The notes: a model not told the origin generated them from the sequence alone. Positions 37,411 to 46,286 are shown, counted from the first letter of the stretch. The stretch: 64,000 bases of DNA from Terasakiella brassicae (GCF_014641495.1 NZ_BMHV01000010.1:1-64000), one strand, 5' to 3'. Numbers and translations: made by a program.

Positions 37411-38124
37411 ATGAACGATTGTTCCCATAATTCATCCCTGCACTGTGCTGTCTGTCGGGCAAGCAATTCACATTTGCTAGAGGGCCAACTCGATAATATC
37501 GTAGCAGAAAGCAATCTGAGAAAAAGATGCCTCGATTTTAAAAAAGGGGAACCTATTTTTCTCGAAGGTGACCCTTGCGAAGGTGTCTATTGCCTGAAAA
37601 AAGGTGTCATCGCCATTCGCAAATATGGCAGTGATGGTACATCTGCTGTTATGAAACTGATTTTCCCCGGGCAAAATTTCGGCTACCGTTCTGTTTTATT
37701 TGATAAACCACATAAAACATCAGCAGAGGCCCTGACGCCTGTTTCCCTCTGTATGCTCAGCAAATATGACGTTAAAGCGGCCATTGACAAAAACCCAAAG
37801 GTTCGCCAGGACCTGATCAATCTGATTGAACAGGACTTAGGCGCAATGGAAGAAAAGCTGCTTTTGACCGTGACCAAAACCATTCGCAGTCGATTTGCAT
37901 TTTTACTTTTCACCATGTCCAAACATATCGACCCGACCGCAAATACGGTAACGTTTCATTTGCCTGTCAGTAAAAAAGATCTCTCCAACATTACCGGGAT
38001 TACGGTGGAAAGCCTGTCGCGCCTTCTGAAAAAGTTTAAGTCACTCGGCCTCATTGATGAAAAGAAGGGACTTATCACCATTTTGGATCGAGAAGCCTTG
38101 CACGAGATGATTCAGGAAGACTGA
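37411..38124 (+). CDS. Crp/Fnr-family regulator with FNR-type DNA recognition helix
   Basis: 237 residues. Cyclic-nucleotide-fold sensor domain (about 40-125) without the Arg needed to bind cAMP, dimer helix (about 130-160) and a winged helix whose recognition segment GITVESLSRLLKKF carries Glu200, Ser203 and Arg204, the E--SR pattern that reads TTGAT half sites in FNR. Cysteines at 4, 12, 15 and 114: Cys114 aligns with FNR Cys122, but the N-terminal spacing (C-x7-C-x2-C) differs from FNR. It may hold an oxygen- or NO-sensing Fe-S cluster. Monocistronic; it may control nirS or the nearby pump, which is inference. Confidence 0.9.
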   Translation: MNDCSHNSSLHCAVCRASNSHLLEGQLDNIVAESNLRKRCLDFKKGEPIFLEGDPCEGVYCLKKGVIAIRKYGSDGTSAVMKLIFPGQNFGYRSVLFDKPHKTSAEALTPVSLCMLSKYDVKAAIDKNPKVRQDLINLIEQDLGAMEEKLLLTVTKTIRSRFAFLLFTMSKHIDPTANTVTFHLPVSKKDLSNITGITVESLSRLLKKFKSLGLIDEKKGLITILDREALHEMIQED

Positions 38125-38180
38125 ACCTGCTTTAAAAAGGACCATTGCATTGATATGTTAATATGCTACATTCCCCTAAT

Positions 38181-38195
38181 TGTAACATTATAACA
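38181..38195. promoter_or_regulatory. Zur-like box upstream of the DUF1007/NicO genes
   Basis: TGTAACATTATAACA matches the pattern TGTTATA-N-TATAACA in 12 of 14 arm positions. It ends 10 bases before the DUF1007 start codon and overlaps a possible -10 box (TATAAC). The reference pattern is the perfect palindrome upstream of znuA in this window. Repression by Zur in the presence of zinc is inferred. Confidence 0.65.
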
Positions 38196-38205
38196 TGACA
38201 GTTCA

Positions 38206-38853
38206 ATGCCGCTTCTATATCGTTTTTTCCTGACTTGCCTCTTTTTTACCTTGGCTCATACCACAGCCAAGGCCCATCCCCATTCGTGGATTGATTTGGA
38301 AACCAGCCTGATTTTTGACGATCAAGGGCATGTGATCGGCTTGTGGCAAGGGTGGTTATTCGATGATTTTTATTCTGCTTTCACACTTGAAGGCATGGTA
38401 GCGGACAAAAACGGTAAGTATGACCAAAAGGCACTCGATAGCCTTGCGGAAACAAACCTGAAAAACCTGTCGGAATACTCTTACTTCACCTTCATTCATA
38501 AAGACGGGGAACAAGCTGCGTATCAACCCGTTCAGGATTATAAAACCTTCGTCGAAAATAATCGTTTATGGATGGAATTCAGCGTTATGCTGCAAGAACC
38601 GATTGATCCCAAAGCCCATAAAGTCGATTACGCGGTCTACGACCCGACCTATTATGTCGAAATCCTGCACACCACTACAGGCGATCCGGTTCAACTCAGC
38701 GGTAAGGGGGCTTTGGGGTGCAGCTACCGTTTGAATAACCCCGAGCCACCCAAGGAAATGAGCCTCATGGCCGCAGCTATGGATAAATCAGAAAGTGCCG
38801 GTGACGGTATCGGTATTTATTTTGCCCAACATGTCGAAATCTCATGCCCATAA
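38206..38853 (+). CDS. DUF1007 periplasmic protein associated with metal uptake
   Basis: 215 residues. Signal peptide (FLTCLFFTLAHTTAKA) directly followed by HPHSWIDLETSLIFDD, the metal-binding-looking N-terminus of DUF1007 proteins, and GWLFDDFYSAFTLEGM. In family knowledge DUF1007 genes sit next to NicO-type nickel/cobalt/zinc permeases, as here. There is no ribosome-binding site: the Zur-like box is only 10 bases upstream, so the transcript may be leaderless. Overlaps the NicO gene by 10 bases. In this context zinc is the likely metal. Confidence 0.88.
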   Translation: MPLLYRFFLTCLFFTLAHTTAKAHPHSWIDLETSLIFDDQGHVIGLWQGWLFDDFYSAFTLEGMVADKNGKYDQKALDSLAETNLKNLSEYSYFTFIHKDGEQAAYQPVQDYKTFVENNRLWMEFSVMLQEPIDPKAHKVDYAVYDPTYYVEILHTTTGDPVQLSGKGALGCSYRLNNPEPPKEMSLMAAAMDKSESAGDGIGIYFAQHVEISCP

Positions 38854-39770
38854 TTTTCCTTTTTCTGGCCTGCCTGCTTTTTCCTGTTGATGCCTTTGCC
38901 AACGAGGCTGGTTACTGGTCAGAAATGATCTTCTACATTCGCACCCAGCAACAACTTTTCCACCGCGAAATGGCGGGGGCTATTCGCGCCATTCAGGATG
39001 GTGGGCTTCACGCCATCTGGGCCATGATCACCATCAGTTTCCTTTATGGCGTCTTTCATGCCGCAGGTCCCGGTCATGGCAAAGCTGTTATTGGCACCTA
39101 CCTTCTCAGTCACGAAAGCAAGTTGAAAAAAGGCATCGCCCTTTCGTTTGCGTCCGCTTTCATTCAAGGCTTAAGCGCGATTGTACTGGTTGAAGGGCTG
39201 GTGGGGATCATCGGCCTTTCCCGATCCGATGCAAAAGATGCGGTTCCCATGCTGGAAATGGTCAGTTTCGCCCTCATCGCCCTGATCGGATTGGTCTTGG
39301 TTAAACGCGGGGTTCAGGCGTTGTGGCAACGCAACCACCATAAGCATAAACATGATCACCACCATAGTGACCACGTGTGCAGTACGTGCGGTCATAGCCA
39401 TGCCCCCGACCCTGCGCTTTTGACACCCAAAAGCAGTTTGAAAGACGTTCTCGCCATCATTTTTTCCGTTGGGATTCGCCCATGCAGCGGTTCCGTCTTG
39501 ATGTTGATTTTTGCTGAACTCATTGGTCTGAGATTTGCCGGAATTGCTGCCGTGATGGCGATTTCACTTGGGACCGCAATCACCGTCAGCAGCCTTGCCC
39601 TGCTGGCGATTTATTTTCGCAAAACGGCCCTTTACATTGCCGAACGCCAAAGTGGATCGTTTATGCAAAATCTATCTCTCATCGGTGCCATCAGCGGGGG
39701 GGCCTTTATCTTTGCAATCGGGCTATCCTTACTCTGGCAAGCCAGCCAGACCAGCCACCCTTTATTTTAG
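38844..39770 (+). CDS. NicO/RcnA-family metal permease, probably for zinc
   Basis: 308 residues, about six membrane segments after a signal-like N-terminus. The NicO motif FHAAGPGHGKAVIGTYLLSH (about 73-92), a His-rich cytosolic loop (HHKHKHDHHHSDHVCSTCGH, about 165-184) and GIRPCSGSVLMLIFAEL. The family moves nickel or cobalt, but the Zur-like box in front and the zur-znu genes behind suggest zinc. Import or export cannot be told from sequence; repression by Zur would favour import. Its end overlaps the convergent zur gene by 9 bases. Confidence 0.85.
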   Translation: MPIIFLFLACLLFPVDAFANEAGYWSEMIFYIRTQQQLFHREMAGAIRAIQDGGLHAIWAMITISFLYGVFHAAGPGHGKAVIGTYLLSHESKLKKGIALSFASAFIQGLSAIVLVEGLVGIIGLSRSDAKDAVPMLEMVSFALIALIGLVLVKRGVQALWQRNHHKHKHDHHHSDHVCSTCGHSHAPDPALLTPKSSLKDVLAIIFSVGIRPCSGSVLMLIFAELIGLRFAGIAAVMAISLGTAITVSSLALLAIYFRKTALYIAERQSGSFMQNLSLIGAISGGAFIFAIGLSLLWQASQTSHPLF

Positions 39771-40148
39771 ACAGTTGGCACACAGGCCACGAATTTCAAC
39801 GGTGGTGCTTTTGGTTTTAAATTGACTGGCCAGTGCCCAATCCTGAAGCTGTGTCGAAATTACATTATCACTAAATTCCGTCACCTGCCCGCAAGCCTCG
39901 CATATGGCAAAGGCACAAAAGCCGCTGTGACAGTGAGGCTCCCCATGATTGCACGCGATAAACGCATTCACGCTTTCCAGACGATGAACCAGTTCCAGTT
40001 CAATCAATTTATCCAAAGCCCGATAAATTTGCAGCGGGGCACGCAAGCCGTCTTCACGCAAGCTGTCCAATAACTCATAGGCACTTTGCGGCGTACTGGA
40101 TTTTTGCAATCGCCCAAAAACGAGTTCCTGATTTTTTGTTAGTTTCAT
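39762..40148 (-). CDS. zur: Zinc uptake regulator Zur (Fur family)
   Basis: 128 residues. N-terminal winged helix (KLTKNQELVFGRLQKSSTPQ to about 85) and a C-terminal metal domain with IACNHGEPHCHSGFCAFAIC and EACGQVTEF, and a final GLCANCLK whose two cysteines complete the structural zinc site. The gene order zur-znuB-znuC on the same strand supports Zur rather than Fur. With zinc bound it should repress the znu genes and the DUF1007/NicO pair. Starts 3 bases after the znuB stop. Confidence 0.92.
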   Translation of the reverse strand: MKLTKNQELVFGRLQKSSTPQSAYELLDSLREDGLRAPLQIYRALDKLIELELVHRLESVNAFIACNHGEPHCHSGFCAFAICEACGQVTEFSDNVISTQLQDWALASQFKTKSTTVEIRGLCANCLK

Positions 40149-40150
40149 GT

Positions 40151-40945
40151 TTAAGAACCTCTTTGAGACGGCATAGATAAACTCAGGACAAACAATAACA
40201 TAGCCGCAACCACAACAGAAGGGCCGGACGGCGTGTCATAATACAACGATAAAAACAATCCGCCCACAACAGCCACACCGCCGATCAATGAGGACAGCAA
40301 AGCCATCATTTCCGGGGAGGGGGCAAATCGGCGCGCCGTGGCGGCAGGGATAATCAATAATGATGTCACCAATAGAATACCGACAATTTTAATCGCAATC
40401 GCCACAACGCCCGCCATCAATAACATAAAAATCAACTTGCTGCGCTGTGGGTTCAACCCTTCAACCTCCGCCAGTTCTTCGCTGACACTGGCGGCCAAAA
40501 GGGGGCGCCACGTCAATCCCAATATGGCAAGGATCACACAACCCCCACCATATATCAGGGCGATATCCCCTTTGGAAACAGCCAGAATATCACCAAACAA
40601 ATAGCCCATCAGGTCAAGGCGCAACCACGCCATAAACGCCACGAGAACCAACCCGATTGCCAAGGTGGAATGCGACAGGATCCCCAACAACGCATCTGTC
40701 GGCAGTGTTTTCTTTTTCTGCAAAAACACCAGTAATAAAGACACAAGGGCGGCGATACCAAACACCCCCAGCGTCATTGAAATATCAAATAAGAAGGAGA
40801 GCGCCACCCCAAGAAGCGCGGAATGGGCCATTGTATCACCGAAATAGGCCATACGGCGCCAGACGACAAAACACCCCAACGGCCCGACAATCAAGGCCAA
40901 GCCGACACCCGCGATTAGGGCCCGTGTAAAAAAATCATCGAGCAT
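40151..40945 (-). CDS. znuB: Zinc ABC transporter permease ZnuB
   Basis: 264 residues from the ATG at 40943-40945 (ATG 40951 is an alternative); the open frame upstream to 41089 belongs to antisense of znuC. Seven or eight membrane segments of the ABC-3 family: LALIVGPLGCFVVWRRMAYF, GDTMAHSALLGVALSFLFDI, and GILLVTSLLIIPAATARRFA. Inner-membrane channel of the zinc importer. Overlaps the end of znuC by 11 bases, which indicates translational coupling. Confidence 0.93.
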   Translation of the reverse strand: MLDDFFTRALIAGVGLALIVGPLGCFVVWRRMAYFGDTMAHSALLGVALSFLFDISMTLGVFGIAALVSLLLVFLQKKKTLPTDALLGILSHSTLAIGLVLVAFMAWLRLDLMGYLFGDILAVSKGDIALIYGGGCVILAILGLTWRPLLAASVSEELAEVEGLNPQRSKLIFMLLMAGVVAIAIKIVGILLVTSLLIIPAATARRFAPSPEMMALLSSLIGGVAVVGGLFLSLYYDTPSGPSVVVAAMLLFVLSLSMPSQRGS

Positions 40946-41741
40946 GATCATGGCCTTCCTCTTCCTTATGACAATGATCACTGACACTGCCATCCGCATG
41001 TAAAACACGGCCATCCGATAAATGCGTGTGATCATGGTGATGTCGATAAATCGCGATAGATTCAGCCGCGCGTGCACCAAACAGGTCACTGTATTGTTTG
41101 CTCGACATCACACTTTGCGGGGTGCCCGTACAACAGACATGACCGTTCAGACATAAAACACGGTCCGTTTTCGCCATGACCACGTGCAGATCATGTGAGA
41201 TTAATAAAACCCCGCATCCGGTTTCATCACGAAACCGTCCAATCAGATCATAAAGGGCAGCTTCACCCGCGTAATCCACGCCCTGAACCGGTTCATCCAA
41301 CACCAGCAAATCCGGTTTTCCGATGAAGGCACGGGCCAAAAGGGCGCGTTGGAGCTCCCCACCGGAAAGATGCTGCACCAAGTCATCTGTACGCCCGCTT
41401 AAGCCCACTTGACCCAGCGCGTCTTCTATTTGCGCCGTGCTGTAATGTGCCCCCAATGTCATCAACCGCCGAACGGTTAAAGGTAAGGTGGCATCTACGG
41501 AAAATTTTTGCGGAACATAACCGATGCTCAGGTCAGATTTCCGCAAAGCGCGCCCTTCATCTACCTTTTCCAGCCCGATCGCACATTTCACTGTCGTGCT
41601 TTTACCAGACCCATTGGGGCCGATTAACGTCACGATTTCACCCGGTTTGACATGCAAATCCACATTGCGGATCAGCCAGCGCCCCTGACGGTAAACGCCC
41701 GCGCCAGTCAATGCAATCAGGTCCTGTTGTTGGGTATTCAA
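40935..41741 (-). CDS. znuC: Zinc ABC transporter ATP-binding protein ZnuC
   Basis: 268 residues. Walker A GPNGSGKST near residue 38, Q-loop GYVPQKFSVDATLPLTVRRL, signature LSGGELQRALLARAF, Walker B LLVLDEPVQGVDYAG and the switch His in LISHDLHVVM. The C-terminal 40 residues are His-rich (YRHHHDHTHLSDGR and DHCHKEEEGHDHAR), typical of zinc transporters of this family. It is the first gene of a znuC-znuB-zur transcript divergent from znuA. Confidence 0.94.
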   Translation of the reverse strand: MNTQQQDLIALTGAGVYRQGRWLIRNVDLHVKPGEIVTLIGPNGSGKSTTVKCAIGLEKVDEGRALRKSDLSIGYVPQKFSVDATLPLTVRRLMTLGAHYSTAQIEDALGQVGLSGRTDDLVQHLSGGELQRALLARAFIGKPDLLVLDEPVQGVDYAGEAALYDLIGRFRDETGCGVLLISHDLHVVMAKTDRVLCLNGHVCCTGTPQSVMSSKQYSDLFGARAAESIAIYRHHHDHTHLSDGRVLHADGSVSDHCHKEEEGHDHAR

Positions 41742-41806
41742 GGTAGATCACCTTCTGTTTTTTTCTGCTTGATCGGTCTTTTAGCATACGTTATATCATT
41801 ACGTAA

Positions 41807-41829
41807 ATATTGTTATAGTATAACATTTC
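41807..41829. promoter_or_regulatory. Zur box between znuC and znuA
   Basis: TGTTATAGTATAACA (41811-41825) is a perfect 7-1-7 palindrome with flanks ATT/TTC that also fit the GAAATGTTATA-type Zur consensus of proteobacteria. It lies 20 bases before the znuA start and includes a TATAAC that may be the -10 box. A weaker related sequence (GTTATATCATTAC at 41790-41802) lies toward znuC and could serve that promoter. Confidence 0.82.
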
Positions 41830-41844
41830 ATTTAGGACCCTCCC

Positions 41845-42750
41845 ATGAAACGCCCCTTTTTTCTTGCCACCGCCCTTGCCTTTGCCACTTTTTCCCTGCC
41901 CGCTTTTGCTTTGGACGTTGCTGTCACCATCAAACCATTACATTCCCTCGTTTTTGGTGTGATGTCCGGTGTTGGTGAACCAACCCTGATTGTGAAAGGC
42001 GCCGGTTCGCCCCATGATTATCATTTACGTCCATCGGATGCCCAAAACCTGCAAAAGGCCGATGTTATTTTCTGGATCGGGGACGAGTTGGAAACATTCA
42101 TGGAAAGTCCGTTAAAATCTTTGGGACAAAACGCCAAAGTCGTCGCAATGGAAGATGCCGCCGGTCTTCATATGATTAAAAACCATGAAGAAAACGAACA
42201 TCACGACCACGACGAAGATGGACACCACCACGGTGACATGGATATGCATCTTTGGCTGGACCCCCAAAACGCCAAAGCAATGGTTGGTACAATTGCACAA
42301 ACCCTGATCGAGCACGACCCGCAACACAAAGCCCAATACCAAGCCAACGCCGAAAAAATGCACGTCCGTCTGGATCAGATGGCCCATGATATCGGACAGC
42401 GATTGGAAAATATCCACGATATCCCCTTTGTCGTCTTCCATGATGCCTATGCCCATTTTGAACATCGTTTTCACATCAATATCGTCGCATCCGTTACGCT
42501 GTCTCCAGAAAAAATGCCCGGCGCCAAACATCTGGAGGAAGTCCGCCAGACCATCCAAAAAAGCAAAGCGGTCTGTGTCTTCAGGGAACCTCAATTCCAG
42601 CCTAAACTGGTCAAAACCGTCATTGAAGGCAGCACCGCCAAAAGCGGCGTGCTCGACCCACTTGGCGCTTCCCTCGAAGAAGGACCGGATATGTATTTCA
42701 AACTTATAGATAACCTTGCGAGCTCGCTTGAAACTTGCCTAACGTCCTGA
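41845..42750 (+). CDS. znuA: Zinc ABC transporter substrate-binding protein ZnuA
   Basis: 301 residues. Signal peptide (FFLATALAFATFSLPAFA), then the cluster 9 (ZnuA/TroA) fold: VTIKPLHSLVFGVMSGVGEP, AGSPHDYHLRPSDAQNLQKA with a zinc-ligand His, the acidic His-rich loop (NHEENEHHDHDEDGHHHG), MDMHLWLDPQNA and FVVFHDAYAHFEHRFHIN. Binds zinc in the periplasm and delivers it to ZnuBC. AGGA ribosome-binding site; controlled by the Zur box just upstream; terminator follows. Confidence 0.95.
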   Translation: MKRPFFLATALAFATFSLPAFALDVAVTIKPLHSLVFGVMSGVGEPTLIVKGAGSPHDYHLRPSDAQNLQKADVIFWIGDELETFMESPLKSLGQNAKVVAMEDAAGLHMIKNHEENEHHDHDEDGHHHGDMDMHLWLDPQNAKAMVGTIAQTLIEHDPQHKAQYQANAEKMHVRLDQMAHDIGQRLENIHDIPFVVFHDAYAHFEHRFHINIVASVTLSPEKMPGAKHLEEVRQTIQKSKAVCVFREPQFQPKLVKTVIEGSTAKSGVLDPLGASLEEGPDMYFKLIDNLASSLETCLTS

Positions 42751-42790
42751 TTTCACATTCAGTCTTTTGAACCCGAGAATTTTTGTATAA

Positions 42791-42829
42791 GCTAGCGTCC
42801 CGCCCACAAACAGGACGCTGGCTTTTTTT
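42791..42829 (+). terminator. Rho-independent terminator after znuA
   Basis: AGCGTCC pairs with GGACGCT, extended by GC/GC on either side of one unpaired base, with a 12-base loop, followed by seven T residues. The T run touches the ATG of the next gene. Confidence 0.88.
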
Positions 42830-44248
42830 ATGACGACGCCTCCCGCTATCGAATTCAACAAATTGCCACCAGAAGAAAAAGCACAACTGCTTTTCCAAAA
42901 GGCCGTGCGCCTGCATCAATCCAATAAACTGGACGAAGCCCTTAAATATTACGCACAATGCACCCAATTGGACGGGACTTTTGCCGATGCCTACAACAAT
43001 ATGGCTGTGGCCTTACGTAAATTGGGGCGGTTTAATGCTGCCCTGACCTGTTACAAACGATCGCTTGCCATTCGTCCTGATCATGGGGCGACCTATTCTA
43101 ATATGGGCAATGTCCTGAATGATCTGGACCGTTTAGAAGAAGCCCTTGCGGCCCATACCAAAGCCATCGAACTGATGCCGGACGAGCTTCTTTACCTCTA
43201 TAATGCTGCCCTTGTTTTACGCGATGCGGGTAAATGCAAAGATGCCATTGCCCTTTTCAATAAAATTCTGAACATAGACCCAGATTATAAAAATTGCCGT
43301 TGGGACCGTGCCCTGACCTATCTTATGTCTGGTGATTTTGAAACCGGATTTGCCGAATATGATGCCCGTTGGTCACTGGACCGAAGCCCGCCGCGCACCT
43401 TCATACAACCGCGTTGGACCGGGGAAGCCTTAACCGATTGCACCTTGTTTATTCACCGTGAACAAGGTTTTGGTGACGCCATCCAGTTTGTCCGCCTGCT
43501 CCCCCTCATTAAAGAGAAATTCGGCGGCACTGTTATTTTAGAAACCCCGCCTGAACTCATGCGCCTGTTTGAACAAATGGACGCAGTCGATCAATTGATC
43601 CCCAGTGGACAGGTTCCTCCTGTCTTTGATTTCTGGGTTCCGTTAATGAGTTTGGGACATATCCTGCATATTCGTGAAAATTGCATCCCCGGCACACCGC
43701 CTTATTTACACAAACCGGACAAACATCCCCTTCATCTTCGCCCCGCGCCCAAAGGCGGCATGAACATCGGTATTGCATGGGCAGGCAGCCCGACCCATCA
43801 AAATGATCGCAGACGATCTGTTGCGCTGGACCTTTTTCTGCCACTGGCCAATGATGCCGACACCACATTGATCAGCCTGCAAAAAGGACCGGCCTGCAAA
43901 GATTTAATGACCACCGGGGCCAATTGTGTGGTTCTTGATGCAGGCAAGGATTTAAAAGATTTTGCAGACAGTGCCGCCCTAATCGACCAGTTGGACCTTG
44001 TTGTCACCGTTGATACCTCTGTCGCTCATTTAGCCGGGGCAATGGGCAAAGAAGTCTGGGTTTTATTGCCCTTTACACCCGATTGGCGCTGGATGTGGCA
44101 TCGAAACGACAGCCCGTGGTATCCCGACATGCGCCTTTTCAGGCAAGATCATCCTGGTGATTGGGAAGGTTGTTTCAGAAAAATTTACCGCGCACTGGCT
44201 GAAAAACGTCTGCGGCAGATGCGCAATAGAGATACTACTCCAACATGA
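42830..44248 (+). CDS. TPR protein with C-terminal glycosyltransferase-like domain
   Basis: 472 residues. About four TPR units (15-165): KAVRLHQSNKLDEALKYYAQ, FADAYNNMAVALRKLGRFNA, GATYSNMGNVLNDLDRLEEA, LLYLYNAALVLRDAGKCKDA. From about 185 a GT-B type half follows: REQGFGDAIQFVRLLPLIKE, NIGIAWAGSPTHQNDRRRSV, VVTVDTSVAHLAGAMGKEVW and LPFTPDWRWMWHRNDSPWYP, as in GT9/GT41-like proteins and flagellin-modification FlbA-type proteins. Possible role in protein or surface glycosylation. The ATG directly follows the T run of the znuA terminator and has no ribosome-binding site, so the start or its expression is uncertain. Confidence 0.82.
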   Translation: MTTPPAIEFNKLPPEEKAQLLFQKAVRLHQSNKLDEALKYYAQCTQLDGTFADAYNNMAVALRKLGRFNAALTCYKRSLAIRPDHGATYSNMGNVLNDLDRLEEALAAHTKAIELMPDELLYLYNAALVLRDAGKCKDAIALFNKILNIDPDYKNCRWDRALTYLMSGDFETGFAEYDARWSLDRSPPRTFIQPRWTGEALTDCTLFIHREQGFGDAIQFVRLLPLIKEKFGGTVILETPPELMRLFEQMDAVDQLIPSGQVPPVFDFWVPLMSLGHILHIRENCIPGTPPYLHKPDKHPLHLRPAPKGGMNIGIAWAGSPTHQNDRRRSVALDLFLPLANDADTTLISLQKGPACKDLMTTGANCVVLDAGKDLKDFADSAALIDQLDLVVTVDTSVAHLAGAMGKEVWVLLPFTPDWRWMWHRNDSPWYPDMRLFRQDHPGDWEGCFRKIYRALAEKRLRQMRNRDTTPT

Positions 44249-44426
44249 CCATAGGTCTTGCACGTTGCAAAAACCTAACTTGCAGTCATCCACCCCCCCT
44301 GTTTTACAAGATATATCCCCCTGTCAAACAGGAGATTGCATTTACAATTTCATTTTCTTGCATGATAATTTTCCCTTAAGAGAATTTCTGTATAATACAG
44401 AAAGACTTGAAAGAGGTAAGACAAAG

Positions 44427-46286
44427 ATGTCCGACGGCGGGACCATCAAAAAGTTTAAGAACGGCGAGATCATTTTTAATGAAGGCGAGGCCAGCGGGGC
44501 TGCCTATGTCATCATTAAGGGGGCTGTTGAACTGACCAAAAACAGCAAACACGGTGCTGTGCGTCTCGCCAACTTGAAAGCCGGTGAGCTGTTTGGTGAA
44601 ATGGGTATTATTGATGCCAGCCCCCGCAGTGCCACGGCACGTGCAGTTGGTTCGACTACACTCAAAGAGATACAACCCGAAAACCTGCTGAAAGGCATTC
44701 AAACCGACCCTGACCTTTCCTCCAAAGTCATGTCAAAACTGGTGGAACGTCTACGCGCCGCCGATGAAATGCTGGCCAAAGCGGGGATTTCTTCCAAAGC
44801 CGCACAACCGTCACCCGACCCGACAAAACCGGCGGCAAGCCTCCCAAAGAAAAAGGGATTTTTTTCCCGCTTGTTCAGTGCAGACAAAGGACGTCAGGCC
44901 ACATTCGAAATTTTACTGGCCGATTTGCACGATGACCCGGATAATCAAATCACGAGCGCGTTTTACGAAAGCCTGAAGACATTGGCCCAACGTTTGGGCG
45001 GTGCACATATTAATATCCGCCGCACCGAATCGCCTTTTGCGCTGAATGATTTCAACGACAGTCCGATGGTTTGGGGACAGATGAAATCAACCGCACAACG
45101 CTGGCTCAATGAACTGGATGGCGATTTGCTGGTATGGGGACAGGCGCGAAACAATGCGCAAACCGTTCACTTGCGACTGGCTCAATTACACCCTTTGCGC
45201 CACGAGCGCGCCGGCAGCATATTGCCCTGCGATGGCATTGATATGCCCAGCGAATTGGACGATATCCTTGCCCCCTACCTTTACGGTGTCGTTCTGGCCG
45301 CCTTGATCCCGTCCAATAAAACGCAACTTGACTGTATGGAAAGTTTGCTGGAAAGCGCATTAAGCGATGCCCGCCCCGCCTTGCAAAAACGCATGCGCGA
45401 ATTAAAAACACCGCAACAAGCCCGCTTTGAAACCGGACTGGCCAACCTGATGGCCTCTTGCGGGTATTTCACCAAAAAAACGATCTATCTGAAAGAAGCT
45501 GAAGAAACCTATCTCAAGGTTTTGCGCTCCATCCGGCGTGGGTCCGGCGACCTGTGGGAAGGGATTGTCCATCGCCACCTTGCCTATACGCAAAACAGCT
45601 GGTTCGAAATGGGCGGGGAGAAAAACCTGCTTGAGGCCGCTATCGAATCTTTACGCGAAGCCAGTCGGGTCTTTGAAAAAAGCACCTTTCCAACCGAATG
45701 GGCTGATCTACAGGCCATGACCGGGCAATTGCTTTATAAAAAAGATCAAATCAGTGATGACGATAACGCGCTGGAAGAATCAATTTCGGCTTATCAAAAT
45801 GCCTTGCAGGTCTTTACGGCGTCTGCCACCCCGCAACGCTGGGGGGAAGCCAAACATCATTTGGCCCGTGCCCTTCAATTGCTGGGCAGCCAACGCGGTG
45901 ATCTGGATATGATTGCCCGTTCTGCCGAAGCCTGCCGCGAAGCCCTTGCTGTGCGCAGCAAAACCCATACCCCCATGTTGTGGGCCGCAACGCAAAATAA
46001 TTTGGGGTCTGCTCTGTTCATGCTTTGTCAAAAAACGCGAAAACCGGAAACCGCCGATGCCGCTGTCAAAGCCTTTCAGGCGGCGCTGGACGTTTACGAA
46101 GCCCGCAAAGCAACCAAACTGGCACAAGTCACCCAGAAAAACCTGACACGCGCACAGGAAGTTGCCATCGACCTTGGCCCCCTACCCGAAACACAAAATA
46201 GTACAGAAACCGAAAACTTCACGCTGGAAGATTTTGATGACAGTGCCGAAACAGCGGCTGAAGAGGAGACATTGCGCGAAGAATAA
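44427..46286 (+). CDS. Cyclic-nucleotide-binding domain protein with TPR region
   Basis: 619 residues from the ATG at 44427 with GAGG upstream; the longer frame from 44157 overlaps the previous gene. Residues 6-110 form a Crp-like sensor fold with an intact phosphate-binding cassette: GELFGEMGIIDASPRSATA, including Glu58 and Arg67, so cAMP or cGMP binding is plausible. There is no DNA-binding domain. A linker rich in Pro, Lys and Ser (120-155) leads to a novel-looking domain (about 158-330) and a TPR-like helical array (about 340-580), ending in an acidic tail. Possible cyclic-nucleotide-controlled scaffold; partners unknown. Confidence 0.85.
   Translation: MSDGGTIKKFKNGEIIFNEGEASGAAYVIIKGAVELTKNSKHGAVRLANLKAGELFGEMGIIDASPRSATARAVGSTTLKEIQPENLLKGIQTDPDLSSKVMSKLVERLRAADEMLAKAGISSKAAQPSPDPTKPAASLPKKKGFFSRLFSADKGRQATFEILLADLHDDPDNQITSAFYESLKTLAQRLGGAHINIRRTESPFALNDFNDSPMVWGQMKSTAQRWLNELDGDLLVWGQARNNAQTVHLRLAQLHPLRHERAGSILPCDGIDMPSELDDILAPYLYGVVLAALIPSNKTQLDCMESLLESALSDARPALQKRMRELKTPQQARFETGLANLMASCGYFTKKTIYLKEAEETYLKVLRSIRRGSGDLWEGIVHRHLAYTQNSWFEMGGEKNLLEAAIESLREASRVFEKSTFPTEWADLQAMTGQLLYKKDQISDDDNALEESISAYQNALQVFTASATPQRWGEAKHHLARALQLLGSQRGDLDMIARSAEACREALAVRSKTHTPMLWAATQNNLGSALFMLCQKTRKPETADAAVKAFQAALDVYEARKATKLAQVTQKNLTRAQEVAIDLGPLPETQNSTETENFTLEDFDDSAETAAEEETLREE

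Noticed and set aside
39345-39410. His-codon-rich tract in the NicO gene as a DNA repeat
   Set aside because: It is an irregular coding tract for a metal-binding loop, typical of the family, without exact DNA repeats.
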